Positions 44,825 through 55,800 of a stretch of DNA of 64,000 bases are shown here, one piece after another. The DNA lies in assembly GCA_001695595.3 (NCBI GenBank), contig MBPM02000034.1, positions 1 to 64,000 on the forward strand, read 5' to 3'. A program made the translations under genes and the position numbers. The first letter of the stretch is position 1. Each line of letters opens with the position of its first letter. The notes beneath the pieces are model-generated. The model was given only the letters and a program-made list of their open reading frames with translations, searched no databases and was not told the origin of the DNA. This DNA comes from Plasmopara viticola (lineage: Eukaryota; Oomycota; Peronosporomycetes; Peronosporales; Peronosporaceae).

Positions 44825-46345
44825 ATGAAGACGGCAATACTCACTGTACTAAATGCATGCTTTTTGTCGCTTCTGTTGGAGTTGAAAAGGGGTGTGCTTG
44901 CTTTTGAAAGGAACGACGAGATTGACGAAGTAGAGGAATATGACGACGACATCTCCAACTTCGGTCCAACTAAGGTAAGCGGCATCTTGTATCTTCCCAC
45001 CTTGACTAATTTCCTGTGCTGCAGCTTGAAATTGGCAAACAAGACGTTATTGTGGAGGTGGAGTGCGACAGTCAAGAGTGTGCGGCTAATGTAGCAAAGG
45101 AAGTACTCTCTGTTTGGACGCGTGGCCTCGTGACGCCCAAACCTAAACCCGAGCTCATTATTCAAGAGCACGCGCAAGTCGCCACGAAAGTTGAGAAGCA
45201 CTTTAAAGGCGAGACACTTGGCTACGTGACGCCTTGGAACAGTCGCGGCTATAAATGGGCCAAGAAGTTTCGGGCCAAGCTCACGTACGTCTCGCCCGTG
45301 TGGCTGCAAGTACGTGAAAATGCCGACCACGTTCCGATCATTACAGGCACGCACGATATCGATCGTCATTGGATACTGGATATGAGGATTGGAACCGATA
45401 GAGAGAATTCGTTACGTGAAGGCCCAGCTATCGTGCCTCGCGTTGTGTACGAGCGTAACCGTCTTAGTTCCGAGGACATTCCCGTGATAATCGAGGATAT
45501 GCTGAAGCTGGTATACGAACACGAGTTTGATGGAATCGTGTTTGAAATTCCAGTACGAGAAGGGACAGTGGACATGCTGCAGCAAATTGGTCGCGCTTTT
45601 AGATCTGCTGATAAGTTGCTGATTCTTGTATTGTCCAGAAGCACACAGGATGTAAGTGATGTCTTGATGCGATGATTTCTTTGTTTTGTTATTTTGACTC
45701 AAACCATAGGGTACATTACCTGTAACACACGAACTGTTTAATGACCTGGCACCACTGGTGCACCGATTTTCATTGAATGCATACGACTATAATACACCAG
45801 GGCCAAATGCACCAATTTCATGGCTAGAGAGGACGCTGAGGAAAATGTCGCCTATGGAGAGACAAAAAATATTAATGGGTATTCCTTTTTACGGCTATGA
45901 CAATGCCGGTAGGCTGCTCTTGCAAACAATTGACATGCCCGTCATGCTAACACTTGACTTCTGACCAGTAGATCCAATAACGGGGAGTACATACATCGAA
46001 ACGCTACAAGACAACGAAATTTCTAAGATTCGATGGGACGCAAAGGCTCACGTATGAAGCTGGAGAATTCCGTTATTCATATTTAACTTTTATTCTCGTT
46101 GTGTGTAAATTTTGAAGGAATGCCATCACACGTATTCGGCTGTCAAAACCGGTAGTCATCACGTCGTTTTCTATCCCTGTCTGCAGTTTCTACAGGATCG
46201 CTTGATGCTGTACGAGGAACAAAACGTGGGCGTTGCGATCTGGGAGCTTGGACAAGGTACAGGGCTGACCGCTTAACTACATCTTGCAATCGACTCACTG
46301 TGTTTATTGATTGCAGGACTGGAATTTTTCTACGATCTGCTATAA
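44825..46345 (+). CDS. CHID1-like GH18 secreted protein (408 aa), right copy, six exons
   Basis: Exons: 44825-44974, 45025-45651, 45710-45908, 45969-46051, 46118-46256, 46317-46345. All introns are GT-AG; the fourth has a clean CTAAC branch site (about 45,946). An apparent in-frame TGA at 45,961 lies inside that intron and is removed. The product matches the left copy: signal peptide, YVTPWNSRGYKW, GTHDIDRHWI, FDGIVFEIP, HHVVFYP, WELGQG, final FFYDLL. Both copies are intact, so both may be expressed. It ends 79 bp from the stop of the TPS-TPP gene on the other strand, and the two 3' ends are close enough that transcripts may overlap. Confidence 0.9.
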
Positions 46346-46423
46346 GAAAACACAAAACAGATTTTGTTGACATCTTTTTTCTTAACCAATTCAGATGAAA
46401 GTTTTTGTTTGTAAATTCGTTGA

Positions 46424-49400
46424 TTAAGGCGATGCCGCTTTGGCAATGCTATCTTCTCCGACCGTTGCTGCAGACAAGGCTGCATCAGATGTAATTAAAC
46501 TCGACTCTCCATTCTGACTCTCGTCCACAAACTCTTTGAGGACCTTGCGTATATCTGCTAAAGAGTCCACTGCAAACGAGCACGCATGGTGACCTCCACT
46601 GTGCTGAACGTCGGATCCAACGACAACGGCAAAGATCGCCACATTTTCCGCCAAGCAAACAGGTATTTTCTGCAAGCGACTAAAGGCCACTTTATTGTCG
46701 TCGTCCAGAAACTCCTCAACGTCCAATTCGTCATCGCCATCAGTGAAATATTCTTCATGTCCTCGCACTGCTGCAGCTGCTGCCCGCATCAACTCGTCAT
46801 TTTCGTGCCGTTGAATCGCTTCTTTCTTTATGTTTCTTGACGACTCTACTTCTTCAGAGACGTTACTCTCATCTCGAGGACGCGACATGCAAGGCTTCGC
46901 CTTTGAAATGTGAGCAGCGGATGGTACAGGTTGAGCATGGAGCTGAGTGGGCAAAGAACTCGTCATATCATTAATATTCGTTCGAGTCCGTTCGTTAGCC
47001 GCTTGTTCCTCTTCTTTCCGTTTTCTCTCATCGTGGCGCTCGTTTGACTCCTCCACCAAAGCATTCAGTGTCTGAAACATTTGATCGTCAGTTACGTCAT
47101 CGCACACGCACAAGACAAAATCAACGGCTTGGTCTTTCTTCTTGAGTAGCTGGTCCGGGAGCGACAAATGCTTAAGGAGGCCATCCAAAACTCGCGCCTT
47201 CGTGCACCCTTCGTGTTCCACACTAACAAGCTTGTGCCCTTGGTAAACTTCCAATGCTGTGCCAATAAGTTGCCGCTCTAAAATGATTTGTAAATCTTTT
47301 GCTTGCCAGCTCCCAAAATGCGGATCTGCGTCGCTGTAGTGCCACGTTAATGAGCTTTCCTTGTCTTCAATGTAACTTCCTGGCGTTCGGTCCGTGAACA
47401 ATAACATTGTAGGAAGCACTAAGTCCTTCCACGACATGTCAGCATCACCAAACGACTCAACATTGCGCGCGATGCTACCAACAACTGGTGTGCCATCCCC
47501 TGTATCGATAGATTTCTGTGTAGAAGCATGCTGGGCAGACGCTGGAAGGCTACCCGTGCTCATGTGCACCATGCTGCGACCTTCACTTGAGTAAGAGGCT
47601 TTCAGATTGCCACTCTCTCCAGTCATTGTTGTACTAAATCCACCCGACCGTGCGGTTGCAACGTCGTACTGAAACTTGCTCATTGTCTTCCAATGCTCAC
47701 GTGTGTTGCTCAGGCTCATGCGATAGAAAAAACCGTCCTCTGCCGCAATACCGACCCTTACACCATTCAGCCACGTCTCAAGAAATTTTCGCTCACGACT
47801 ACTGACGATAAACACTGTATTGCGCTCATCAGTACTAAGTGCATTAAGAAGTGCCTTAAAATCGGGCCCCACAGCAGCAAGTGGTAAGAGAGAATGCTGT
47901 GGTGTCAACGTCCGATCATAATCCAAGATGATCACGCGGTTTTGAGCGCTTCGATACGCTTGCACAATATTTTTCTTGTCAAGCTTTGGCAATTGCATTG
48001 ACAATTTGCGGTTCTTCTCAACGGCTTGGGATAATTCGTCCAAAAATTGTTCCCCCCATGCCGAGGCCGTGTTGGACGATACATAGCGATAGAGTTTCTG
48101 CTGTCGGATCTCCCGCTCGGTTCGGCACATGCTTAACGCTTGGTGAATGCTCAGGGCTACATCTTCAATATTCCACGGGTTGACGACGATAGCACCACTC
48201 AGCGACTGGGAACATCCTGCAAATTCACTAACAACCAACACGCCTGGTCCACCGTCTTCACCCTCCCAGGCCGTAAGCACAGACGTCGACAATTGGCGTG
48301 GGGACGAAATCAGTGAAAGCATTTCTCCACCTTTCGTCGCCAGACAATCCCGACTTGTGTTGACGTTTATAGCTACCGATTTGTTCTTTTCGTTGCTACT
48401 ATCTACTGCTTGAGCGACAGCATGGTCACCTTTCGTTTGAACCTTCTTGTTGCGCATAAAATGCTGCTGGCAGACAACAAACTCGTGCGATACGAGATTC
48501 ATACCATCACGTATCGATGTTACCAAACAAACGTCAGCCAAATCGTATAGTGCACACAATTCTTCATGCGAAGTCGCTTGCTGTTGAATAAAATGAATTG
48601 GCGCATAGTCAAGAGTGCTAAATGTGCCGTTAATGCGTCCAACAATCTGATTTACTTGAGTGACAATATTGTGATAACTATGCGAGCTCATTTCAAGGTG
48701 ATGGCACGGACCATATCCAACATTGCCCTTGCCACTAGCAATTGGGCTCGTTGCGGGCGGTGGGGACTCCGATACTCCGTTAAGGGGACTGTCAGTATCA
48801 CCCAAGCTTCCAGCTTTCACAACCGGAAATGATAAGGATCGAGGGAGAATGACCGTATTCTCTTTATTGGCACTATTAGCACTGGTGCGTCGAACGCTTT
48901 CATCTGCAGCATTCGTACCCGTGGATTTGTTATCAATGCCACCTGAAATTGAGGAGATTCCAATTTGCACGAGCACAACATTGTGTTGCCATTCTGGGAA
49001 TCGGTCAAGTAACATTTCCATGGCCAACATCTTGTGTGGAATGCCCTTAATATTGTCAAGTCGGTCGATTCCCAAAATGATCCGTTTTCCGCAAAAGCTC
49101 TCATGCAACTCGTTCACGCGATTCAGTGTAGATGAACTGGAAGCTGTACGGGCGAATGGCTCAAGAGAAATACCAATGGGAAACACGCCAAATGACGTAA
49201 AATGGTCGCAACCGGAGAGTAAACTTCGGATCCCTTTGTGGGAGCACTCGACTCCTAGCAGTCGATGACATGTGGACAAGAAATGACGCTCATAGTCAAA
49301 AGTCTGAAATCCCACAAGATCTGCTTGTAGAACACCCGTCAATAATTGAGACCGTACTGGCAACCGACAGTACACATCCGACGCGGGGAACGGCGTGTGC

Positions 49401-50200
49401 AAGAACCAACCAATCCGACACAATGGGATACGCTGACGCAGTAGAGACGGTAGCAGCATCAAATGATAGTCGTGTACCCACACGGCATCTCCTTCATTAT
49501 AGATTTCGGCAATTGCATCTGCAAAGCTCTCATTAGCCGACTCATACGCTTGCCAGTCCTGTTTGTTAAATCTTTTGGTCGAATAAAACTCCGCGCTGTT
49601 CCCAGTATTAAAGGTAAAGGGAACAGGCTCTGATACATAATGGAAGAGTGACCACAATACTTCAGACGAGAAGCATGTGTGTCGTGACGCCACTTCATAA
49701 GATATAAAGACTGGTAGGCAATTGTGTTGAAGCAACAAGCGACGCACAGCTTCGTGTTCACTCTTGGGAATGTGCTGACCCACCCAGCCCACCCACAGGA
49801 AATTCATTTCGGACCGAATACCCGTCAGAGACATGAGTTTGTCCAATCCGCCCGTCGTTTTGGTGGCTTTCCAATGTCCAGTATGTGGATGGCGTTCAAG
49901 CAACACAGGCAGATTGTTCGACACAACGATGAGCTGATTACTCGCGGTATCGAGTGGTTTGTCCGTCGAGTCCTCATCACTATCATCCTCCTGTTCCGCC
50001 CGGAGCTGCACAAGTTGGGATTGCAGCTCTTGAATATTCGCCAGGATCTCCTGCTCTTCTAGCGACAACGTGTCGAGGCGACTAAGCTCAAAGTCGGTAG
50101 AGGCGCGCTGCGATACAAAAAAGTCGTTGCGAGGTGACATTGTGCCGCTCGTGGGCGGAGACGCGGCCGTCAAGTGCAACATGGCAAGTTCCTCCCCCAT
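46424..50200 (-). CDS. Bifunctional trehalose-6-phosphate synthase/phosphatase (1258 aa), right copy
   Basis: Same length and domain order as the left copy. I count eight residue differences: S for N in TASxSST; S for G in NGTFxTLD; N for I in DSSxEKN; L for P and L for S in MLSxISSPRQxSTS; T for I in HASxQKS; D for E in RVLxGLL; T for M in SAAxVGED. None touches a catalytic motif (DYDRTLT, CDDVTDD, HDYHLM are unchanged), so both enzymes should work. Differences concentrate in disordered inserts and the C-terminus, as expected under purifying selection. Confidence 0.95.
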   Translation of the reverse strand: MGEELAMLHLTAASPPTSGTMSPRNDFFVSQRASTDFELSRLDTLSLEEQEILANIQELQSQLVQLRAEQEDDSDEDSTDKPLDTASNQLIVVSNNLPVLLERHPHTGHWKATKTTGGLDKLMSLTGIRSEMNFLWVGWVGQHIPKSEHEAVRRLLLQHNCLPVFISYEVASRHTCFSSEVLWSLFHYVSEPVPFTFNTGNSAEFYSTKRFNKQDWQAYESANESFADAIAEIYNEGDAVWVHDYHLMLLPSLLRQRIPLCRIGWFLHTPFPASDVYCRLPVRSQLLTGVLQADLVGFQTFDYERHFLSTCHRLLGVECSHKGIRSLLSGCDHFTSFGVFPIGISLEPFARTASSSSTLNRVNELHESFCGKRIILGIDRLDNIKGIPHKMLAMEMLLDRFPEWQHNVVLVQIGISSISGGIDNKSTGTNAADESVRRTSANSANKENTVILPRSLSFPVVKAGSLGDTDSPLNGVSESPPPATSPIASGKGNVGYGPCHHLEMSSHSYHNIVTQVNQIVGRINGTFSTLDYAPIHFIQQQATSHEELCALYDLADVCLVTSIRDGMNLVSHEFVVCQQHFMRNKKVQTKGDHAVAQAVDSSNEKNKSVAINVNTSRDCLATKGGEMLSLISSPRQLSTSVLTAWEGEDGGPGVLVVSEFAGCSQSLSGAIVVNPWNIEDVALSIHQALSMCRTEREIRQQKLYRYVSSNTASAWGEQFLDELSQAVEKNRKLSMQLPKLDKKNIVQAYRSAQNRVIILDYDRTLTPQHSLLPLAAVGPDFKALLNALSTDERNTVFIVSSRERKFLETWLNGVRVGIAAEDGFFYRMSLSNTREHWKTMSKFQYDVATARSGGFSTTMTGESGNLKASYSSEGRSMVHMSTGSLPASAQHASTQKSIDTGDGTPVVGSIARNVESFGDADMSWKDLVLPTMLLFTDRTPGSYIEDKESSLTWHYSDADPHFGSWQAKDLQIILERQLIGTALEVYQGHKLVSVEHEGCTKARVLDGLLKHLSLPDQLLKKKDQAVDFVLCVCDDVTDDQMFQTLNALVEESNERHDERKRKEEEQAANERTRTNINDMTSSLPTQLHAQPVPSAAHISKAKPCMSRPRDESNVSEEVESSRNIKKEAIQRHENDELMRAAAAAVRGHEEYFTDGDDELDVEEFLDDDNKVAFSRLQKIPVCLAENVAIFAVVVGSDVQHSGGHHACSFAVDSLADIRKVLKEFVDESQNGESSLITSDAALSAATVGEDSIAKAASP

Positions 50201-51020
50201 TAAATATGAGGGCGACGCGCGGCAAAATCGAAAATGAACTTCAACGCCGTTGGCTCTCGTGAGAAAGATTCGAGTCGAAGTAAGATTTTGCTTAGTTAGG
50301 ATAGCGCAGCTTTATTTTCAACACACAAGCTTAATATTAGGCTTCCATTTGAGCTTAATATAAGGAGCTAATTACTAGTATTGGCCCTCTTAACCATAGG
50401 AATAACTCCTATGGGTTATTAAATGAGTTTTTGATAGCTTGCACGAATAATGCACTTGGGTGCTTTTGCAAAATGGGCGGGTCCACTTCCGCGCAATGCC
50501 CCTCAGGAAGAATTCCTACCTCAAGTACCCCAGGAGGCCGGCGATCTGGGCCGAGAGGAAAGCTTTTGCTCAACAGTGATTGAGAATATAGAGCTTCAAG
50601 TAACAGCATGGGAAAGAGCCAGCGTTCATTGACTGATTAATATTTACAACGCACCATTATCATCGCGCGACAACGTGTTATACGGCAAGCTTTTAGATGA
50701 AAGAATACAAATTCAACCACCGGCGAGCACTTGTCTCGCTTAGTGTTAGTTAATGTCGAATTTGACGTAGCGTTGTGCAACAACATGCTTGTACTTGAAG
50801 CGCAGAACGTTAGTATATAAAAAAGAATGACAAACACGGTCGTGACTGCAATCAACGAAACGTTTGAGTAGATAGGAACAACAATACATTTTTACGGTCG
50901 GATCTCCTGTGACACTATGAAAAAGATGGTTTGCGAGCCTCGGCATACGGCTGATTATCACTACGTCATATAACGGGTGACGTTTGTCTCGTACAACACA
51001 CGAAGAAAATGCAGCCCAAG

Positions 51021-51900
51021 AAAACTACCGGCAAGAGTGTCCCAATAAATGCGCTAGGGACGTGATCTGATTGTTTTTTAGAAAAAAGGATTACATCAAA
51101 TGGGTCGAATGGAAGTCAGTACAACATCAGCACTGTTGGTCGCCAGAGCAAGTACTGCCGCTCGTTTTCAGCGCGTTGCGAGGACCGATCAGCAATATAA
51201 TTTGAACATTAGTTGGCGTCTCCTTAAAAGCGCTTCGATTGTCGGGTCGTTTTTTTATGAATCGATGGTATACTTAATTACAAGAGTGTATCCTTAATTT
51301 GCAAGTCTGTCGGCCACGTATTTAATTGCAGCCCTTCAAGCTCGAACCCCAAACATGCATCGCCAATCGAGGTGGCCAACAAAGCATACACCTAAATTAA
51401 GCGACATCGTCGCATATGGCTCAATGCTCCGCGATATAATTAAAGGTTCGCTTGTGCGTTAAGCGCAAGCTGCGCGGCGATGACATCAAGAATTGCTGTG
51501 CTCTCATTTTTTAGAACGACGTCGTCATTATTACGCAAACGTCAAAAATATCTTTAACCTTGATGACAAAAACAAAGAGCAGCATCAACTTAGTCTTAAG
51601 GTATAAGATTGCATTGGTGATTCTTGATATGTCAGATGCCTCGGTGAACGTTACTCGAAAAAAATTGGCGGGGGAAAAGCAATCGATGACGTGAGGCCTT
51701 AAGCGATCGATGCTATACTTCAGAATCTGTCTTAAAATGTACCCACCGTGTCATGAATGCATGCGCCAGATCTGAGGTAATACCTTGCGGCAATGCATGG
51801 TTTGAAGGCTAAACTTTAAGCGACGCCATTTCGAAAAAAGCAGTCGCTTGGGAAGACCGACATGTAGAGCGATCAGCCTCAACAAATTTGCTACTCTACA
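51021..51900. repeat. Diverged outer flank of the palindrome (right)
   Basis: Beyond 51,020 similarity to the left side continues in degraded form. AAGGATTACATCAAATGGGT near 51,086, the GATGACAAAAACAAAGAGCA block near 51,562 and ACGTGAGGC near 51,689 all have inverted partners between 30,480 and 29,990. About 200 bp (51,150-51,360) are extra on this side. The coding-like frame of the left flank is interrupted here. The old duplication was therefore longer than the near-identical core. Confidence 0.7.
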
Positions 51901-53469
51901 AGCGGGTTGAAAGGCTCAAGGCACAGATCGGCATATTAAATAAGTCTAACTTACGATCGATTTGTGTAAAGATCTGACACTGATAATTTTTTATGAAGTG
52001 ATATGCGTCATACGCGTGCATAAGAATCGTGTGATAAGTCCCCGAATGGAATTTTGTAAAATTGGCATACCCGATCCAGAAGTAAATGAGACAGAGTATC
52101 ACGATCTGCTGTTACGCCTTAACCATCTGATTTTTTTAGACAAGAAGAGATTGAATGTCGGTGGTTATAAGAGCTAGATATGCATGAGATTGAGTTCGAG
52201 ACTTATGAGAGAATTGGTCAGGATAGAAGAAACTTGATAGGGGATCTGATCTAAATTTTTATACAGAAAGGTGTTTTTGAGAATGTGATTATGTAGAGCA
52301 CTGGGGTAAAATGGTCAGGAAGTTGTACTAAAAGCACTTGTTGCCAAGTTTAACGTTTAAAGTGCTCAAGTAGCACTGCGTGTCCATGAATGGGCTATTG
52401 GGCCTTATTCCTTACTAAAAGAGCGGCTCTAAGTGTCATTTCAAGAAACGGTGCGTTCAATGCACCACTTTCTAGACCGTCTGAACAGCTAAAATAGATT
52501 CATCGAGCGATTTTTGATATACACGTCTTTTTTATTAAACTACTCTAGAGAGTTTTACACAAAATGCCCAAAACTGATGGTTTCAGGCTCAGCCGGGTAC
52601 GCCGGATAAGAGTAATACAATGACTCATGCTCCCGGGTTTTTCGATCACAATAAAGATTACAACATGGCGACCGCTCCGGACTCGATTTTAAGCAATTAC
52701 CCGTCGTCGTATTTCATGCAAATGAATAGTGTCTTGGCTGTGCTAGTACAAAGTCTTAGTGGTACATACATGCCAGTAATAGAGACTAACCATTCCCCGA
52801 TGCGAAACACAATAGAGGACAGCGCGATGGATGCTCTTTTGCGGATAATAAGCACATGCTGCACGATGATGCTCGATCTAATTATAGAGGTATCACACGG
52901 CAACTGATCTTACTTTGGACAAACAATCGACTGGCCAGCAATGCAGACTTGACAACTAAATTGCTATTCTTATTTGAGTTTGTGAAGTGTACCACGAAGC
53001 TTTAGGGACGATCGCGGCAGAAATCCCTACGCAATAAAATTAGCTTGGCGTCGATCGCTCTAAAAAAGTAAGTCCTTCAGCCTGTTGTGGCAGATTTACT
53101 TATAATTGATATATGCGAAGAGCTACGCGTGCAATGTAACTAGATGAGAGATGCTCTAGTGAAACATTGTGAAAGTGGCATTATTTACGTACTTGATCAA
53201 AAAGTGATAGCACATAAACCTACGGTCTGCCGTTACAGTTTTATCGGCAGGATTATATGGTTTGAACGTCGAAGGTTGCACCAGCTAAATAATCGAACTA
53301 ATTTGTGGTGAAATTTGGCACAAGCCTATGAGACAAGCTAAATAATAATGATAGAAAATTTGATTCCAAAATCTTGTTTAAGATCGTGATTTGTGGCGTA
53401 TTAACATGACCACGGGGTCACAACGATAGCATTGATTGTTGAGTTAAACATTCAGAATAATTAAAGTAA
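51901..53469. other. Intergenic stretch, nothing recognised
   Basis: AT-rich with short overlapping frames on both strands (longest 95 codons at 52,620-52,907). No domain, RNA gene or repeat family is recognised apart from the end of the diverged palindrome flank. Confidence 0.45.
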
Positions 53470-54780
53470 GGGAACCGTTAAACTGCCGGTACCCTTTTGG
53501 TAAATTGCCGGTACCCTTTGAATTTAGCCAATGAGATTAAACTAAATCGATCAATGGGAGCAGTTTATCTCTGTTAATGAACACAGTGTTTTTCAACCAA
53601 TTAAAAGAGAAACCAATACCCATCCGGTTCCCCTCTTTCATGAACTGCCGGTTCCCCCTGTTTTGAGCCAATGAAAAAGGAGCAATATCGTCAATGAGAG
53701 CAATCTTTTTCTGTCAATGAAAGCAGCACTGAGCAAGTTATCGAAATGCGCCATCCTCTACGTCGTTTTCTGGGTGTTGCTACTGCTGATTGTGAGCTGC
53801 TATTGTGGAGAGGAATACCATCGTCACATGAACAATTGGGCGGTGATTGTAAGCAAAGCATCTGTAGTATGGCTCCATGCCTTGTTTAATAATGTGCGTC
53901 ATTTGCTGTAGGTCTACACGTCTCGCTTTTGGAGTAATTACAGACTCATTGCGAATGCGTTATCACACTACCACTCATTCAAGCGTCTTGAGATTCCAGA
54001 CAGCCAGGTAAGACAATGTTAAAGACAGTTTGTCATACCTTGCTTATTGACAATGCGACGCTTTTGTTGTAGATTATCTTGATGCTGGCGGACCAAATGC
54101 CGTGCAATCCTCGCAATCGCTTTTCTGGACAAGTGTTTAACAGTCGAAGCCAAAAAAATAGTCTGTATGTGTTTATCTTGCATCACGTTCGCTTTGAATG
54201 CACCCGCTGATTCGATTTGGTGTCCAACGCAGCTATGAAAAAAACGCCGAGGTCGATTATCGCGGCTCCGAAGTCTCAGTGGCCAGCTTCATCACAGTCC
54301 TTACGGGTGCGTCAAGTAGATATTTAGTGTAACGTTTTTGTGCTGACCTAATCGAACGATCAGGACGGCATGAGCCAGATATAAACAGCAAACACAAAGC
54401 TCATAGCCTTGGGCGCGCGCGTGCATGAGAACCGCCGACTTTGCCTCTTCCGGAGTGCTGTACGAGAGCTATCGAGGGTGTTGCATAGTGTTCATTGCGA
54501 GAAGAAGAGTGCGAGAAGAGTGATATTGAGAAGAGTAATGTTGAATAGAGTGATTTTGAGAAGAGGTGAGTAGGAGTTATTTCTTAAAAAACAAGGAGTA
54601 CCGGCAGTTTACGAAAAAGGGGTACCGGATGGGTATTGCTTTCTATTTATTGGTTGAAAAACACTGTGTTCATTAACAGAGATAAACTGCTCCCATTGAT
54701 GGATTTATTTTAGTCTCATTCTCTAGTATCAAGGGGTACCGGCAGTTTACCAAAAGGGTACCGGCAGTTTAACAGTTCCC
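53470..54780. mobile_element. TIR element carrying captured GPI8 exons
   Basis: Terminal inverted repeats of about 190 bp: 53,470-53,662 (starts GGGAACCGTTAAACTGCCGG) and 54,590-54,780 (inverse, ending CAGTTCCC). Both contain two AACTGCCGGTACCC-type motifs, CCAAT-like words (CAACCAAT, GCCAATGAG) and GGGAGCAGTTTATCTCTGTT. There is no transposase. The interior is mostly a genomic gene fragment with introns, as in Pack-type non-autonomous DNA transposons. No clear target-site duplication is seen. A purine-rich tandem stretch (GAGAAGAGTGAT type) lies at 54,495-54,566. Relatives are at 39,102-39,640. Confidence 0.75.
53717..54420 (+). pseudogene. Captured 5' fragment of GPI8/PIG-K (GPI-transamidase subunit)
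   Basis: Exon 1 (53,717-53,848) encodes a signal peptide (MKAALSKLSKCAILYVVFWV...) and NNWAVI. Exon 2 (53,912-54,007) gives VYTSRFWSNYRLIANALSHY...PDSQ. Exon 3 (54,073 to about 54,161) gives IILMLADQMPCNPRNRFSGQ. The next exon (from about 54,234) gives YEKNAEVDYRGSEVSVASFI followed by VLTG. This is the order in GPI8, the C13-family cysteine protease of the ER GPI transamidase. Introns are retained, so the capture was from genomic DNA. The fragment stops around the LTGRHEPD region, before the catalytic His and Cys, so it cannot be an active transamidase. A transcript could still make a secreted or antisense-like product, which is speculative. Confidence 0.85.
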
Positions 54781-55139
54781 AAAATTAACTCTTTGGGGCA
54801 TTTTGTCCTTTTAAAAATCCAGAGACGCTGATCCGCCTGCTGTCCTCGAAAAAGTTGCGATCATCGCAGTCCTTTTTTTTAAATCCGAACAGCTGCAGTA
54901 GATTTATCGAGGGCTTTTCGATTTCTTTAAGAGCTACGCGAGGTTATCTTTTTACGAGATGTCCAAAACTGGTGGCTATATACTAGATGAGGCTAACCTA
55001 CTCACTTGAACAGCCTAAGACGACGGGAAGCCAATCTTGATCAAAGTCGGAGCGCTCGATGGGGCGCTAGGTGGTAGTTGCGAAGTACAAAGCAGAATCT
55101 CAAGAGCTGAAAATTTGAGACGACAAATTTTACTTCTCG

Positions 55140-55800
55140 TTTCGAGTGCTAATTATAGCTCATCGCTTAGTAAGAGACACCATAGCGTGTTTTTTGAACG
55201 TGGGTCGTACTAAGGCTAAAGGCTGTAGACGACGCTTTTGCGTTGAACTAGTGTCGTCGGGCTCTGCCGATATAGCGCTTGTAGTGTTTTTAAGGTAAAT
55301 CCTCGGCCAAGTATCTGCGCATACATTTGTTAAACGGTTCATTTAAAATCGCGATTTCGAGAAAATGTTTGCGATATTCTCAAATTTGGCCAGCACTTAA
55401 ATCTTTTGACAAGTATGGTCGACAAGCGCTAATAGTAGGAATACGCAGGTCCAATACTATCGACTTACTGGCTCTACTTGCTCCGAATGAGTTGTCGATC
55501 AAAAAAAACTGCTTCATCTTTGGTGACAGAGCTTGTAAATCAAAGTCTAGATTGCTGGTAAATGTTGCTAGCATGCGCTGGAAGCTGTATGGCCCAGTAG
55601 CAGGACTCTACAATGTAATGATATCATTGATGTAGTATTAATAGTAAACTACATGTCGCGAAAACTATGGAAGTAGATTTTTTTCGTCGTGAACCATGTA
55701 GATGCCGGTGTCGTTAGTGTCTTCGTAGCCGTCCCACAAATTGACGCCAGCACGAGTCTTTGCAGTAATACTGTAATGTGTTACAACTCGGAATTTAATC
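55140..55800 (-). mobile_element. Interstitial PLE relic, inverted
   Basis: The minus strand follows the RT of the telomeric PLEs from the GTAMGTP region (near 55,745) through CGCGACATGTAGTTTACTA (near 55,652), YINDI for YIDDI (near 55,630), FQRMLATFT (near 55,570) and LDLRI (near 55,445) to the LLSDEL region (near 55,150). Many indels and stops are present. It points the opposite way to the telomeric copies and has no telomeric repeats beside it. Confidence 0.8.

Larger units (their letters stand above)
42134..51020. repeat. Right arm of the large palindrome
   Basis: Inverted copy of the left arm with the same gene order reversed: MULE relic, CHID1-like gene, TPS-TPP gene. It lacks the 870-bp insert of the left arm and one base in the MULE near 44,009. 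Substitutions are scattered and real-looking (8 amino-acid changes in TPS-TPP), so it is not an exact assembly mirror. Confidence 0.97.

Noticed and set aside
45961..45963. In-frame TGA within the CHID1-like gene, suggesting a pseudogene
   Set aside because: It lies inside a 60-bp GT-AG intron (45,909-45,968) with a CTAAC branch site. Removing it joins GYDNA to VDPITGSTYIETL in frame, as the family requires.
30530..51020. Palindrome as a pure assembly mirror of one sequence
   Set aside because: Arms differ by scattered substitutions, a 1-bp and an 870-bp indel, and both outer flanks are diverged homologs. A haplotype-join artefact is less likely but not excluded without reads.
53849..53911. 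64-residue frame reading past NNWAVI as a complete small membrane protein
   Set aside because: The extra residues come from an intron; splicing continues the GPI8 sequence VYTSRFW.
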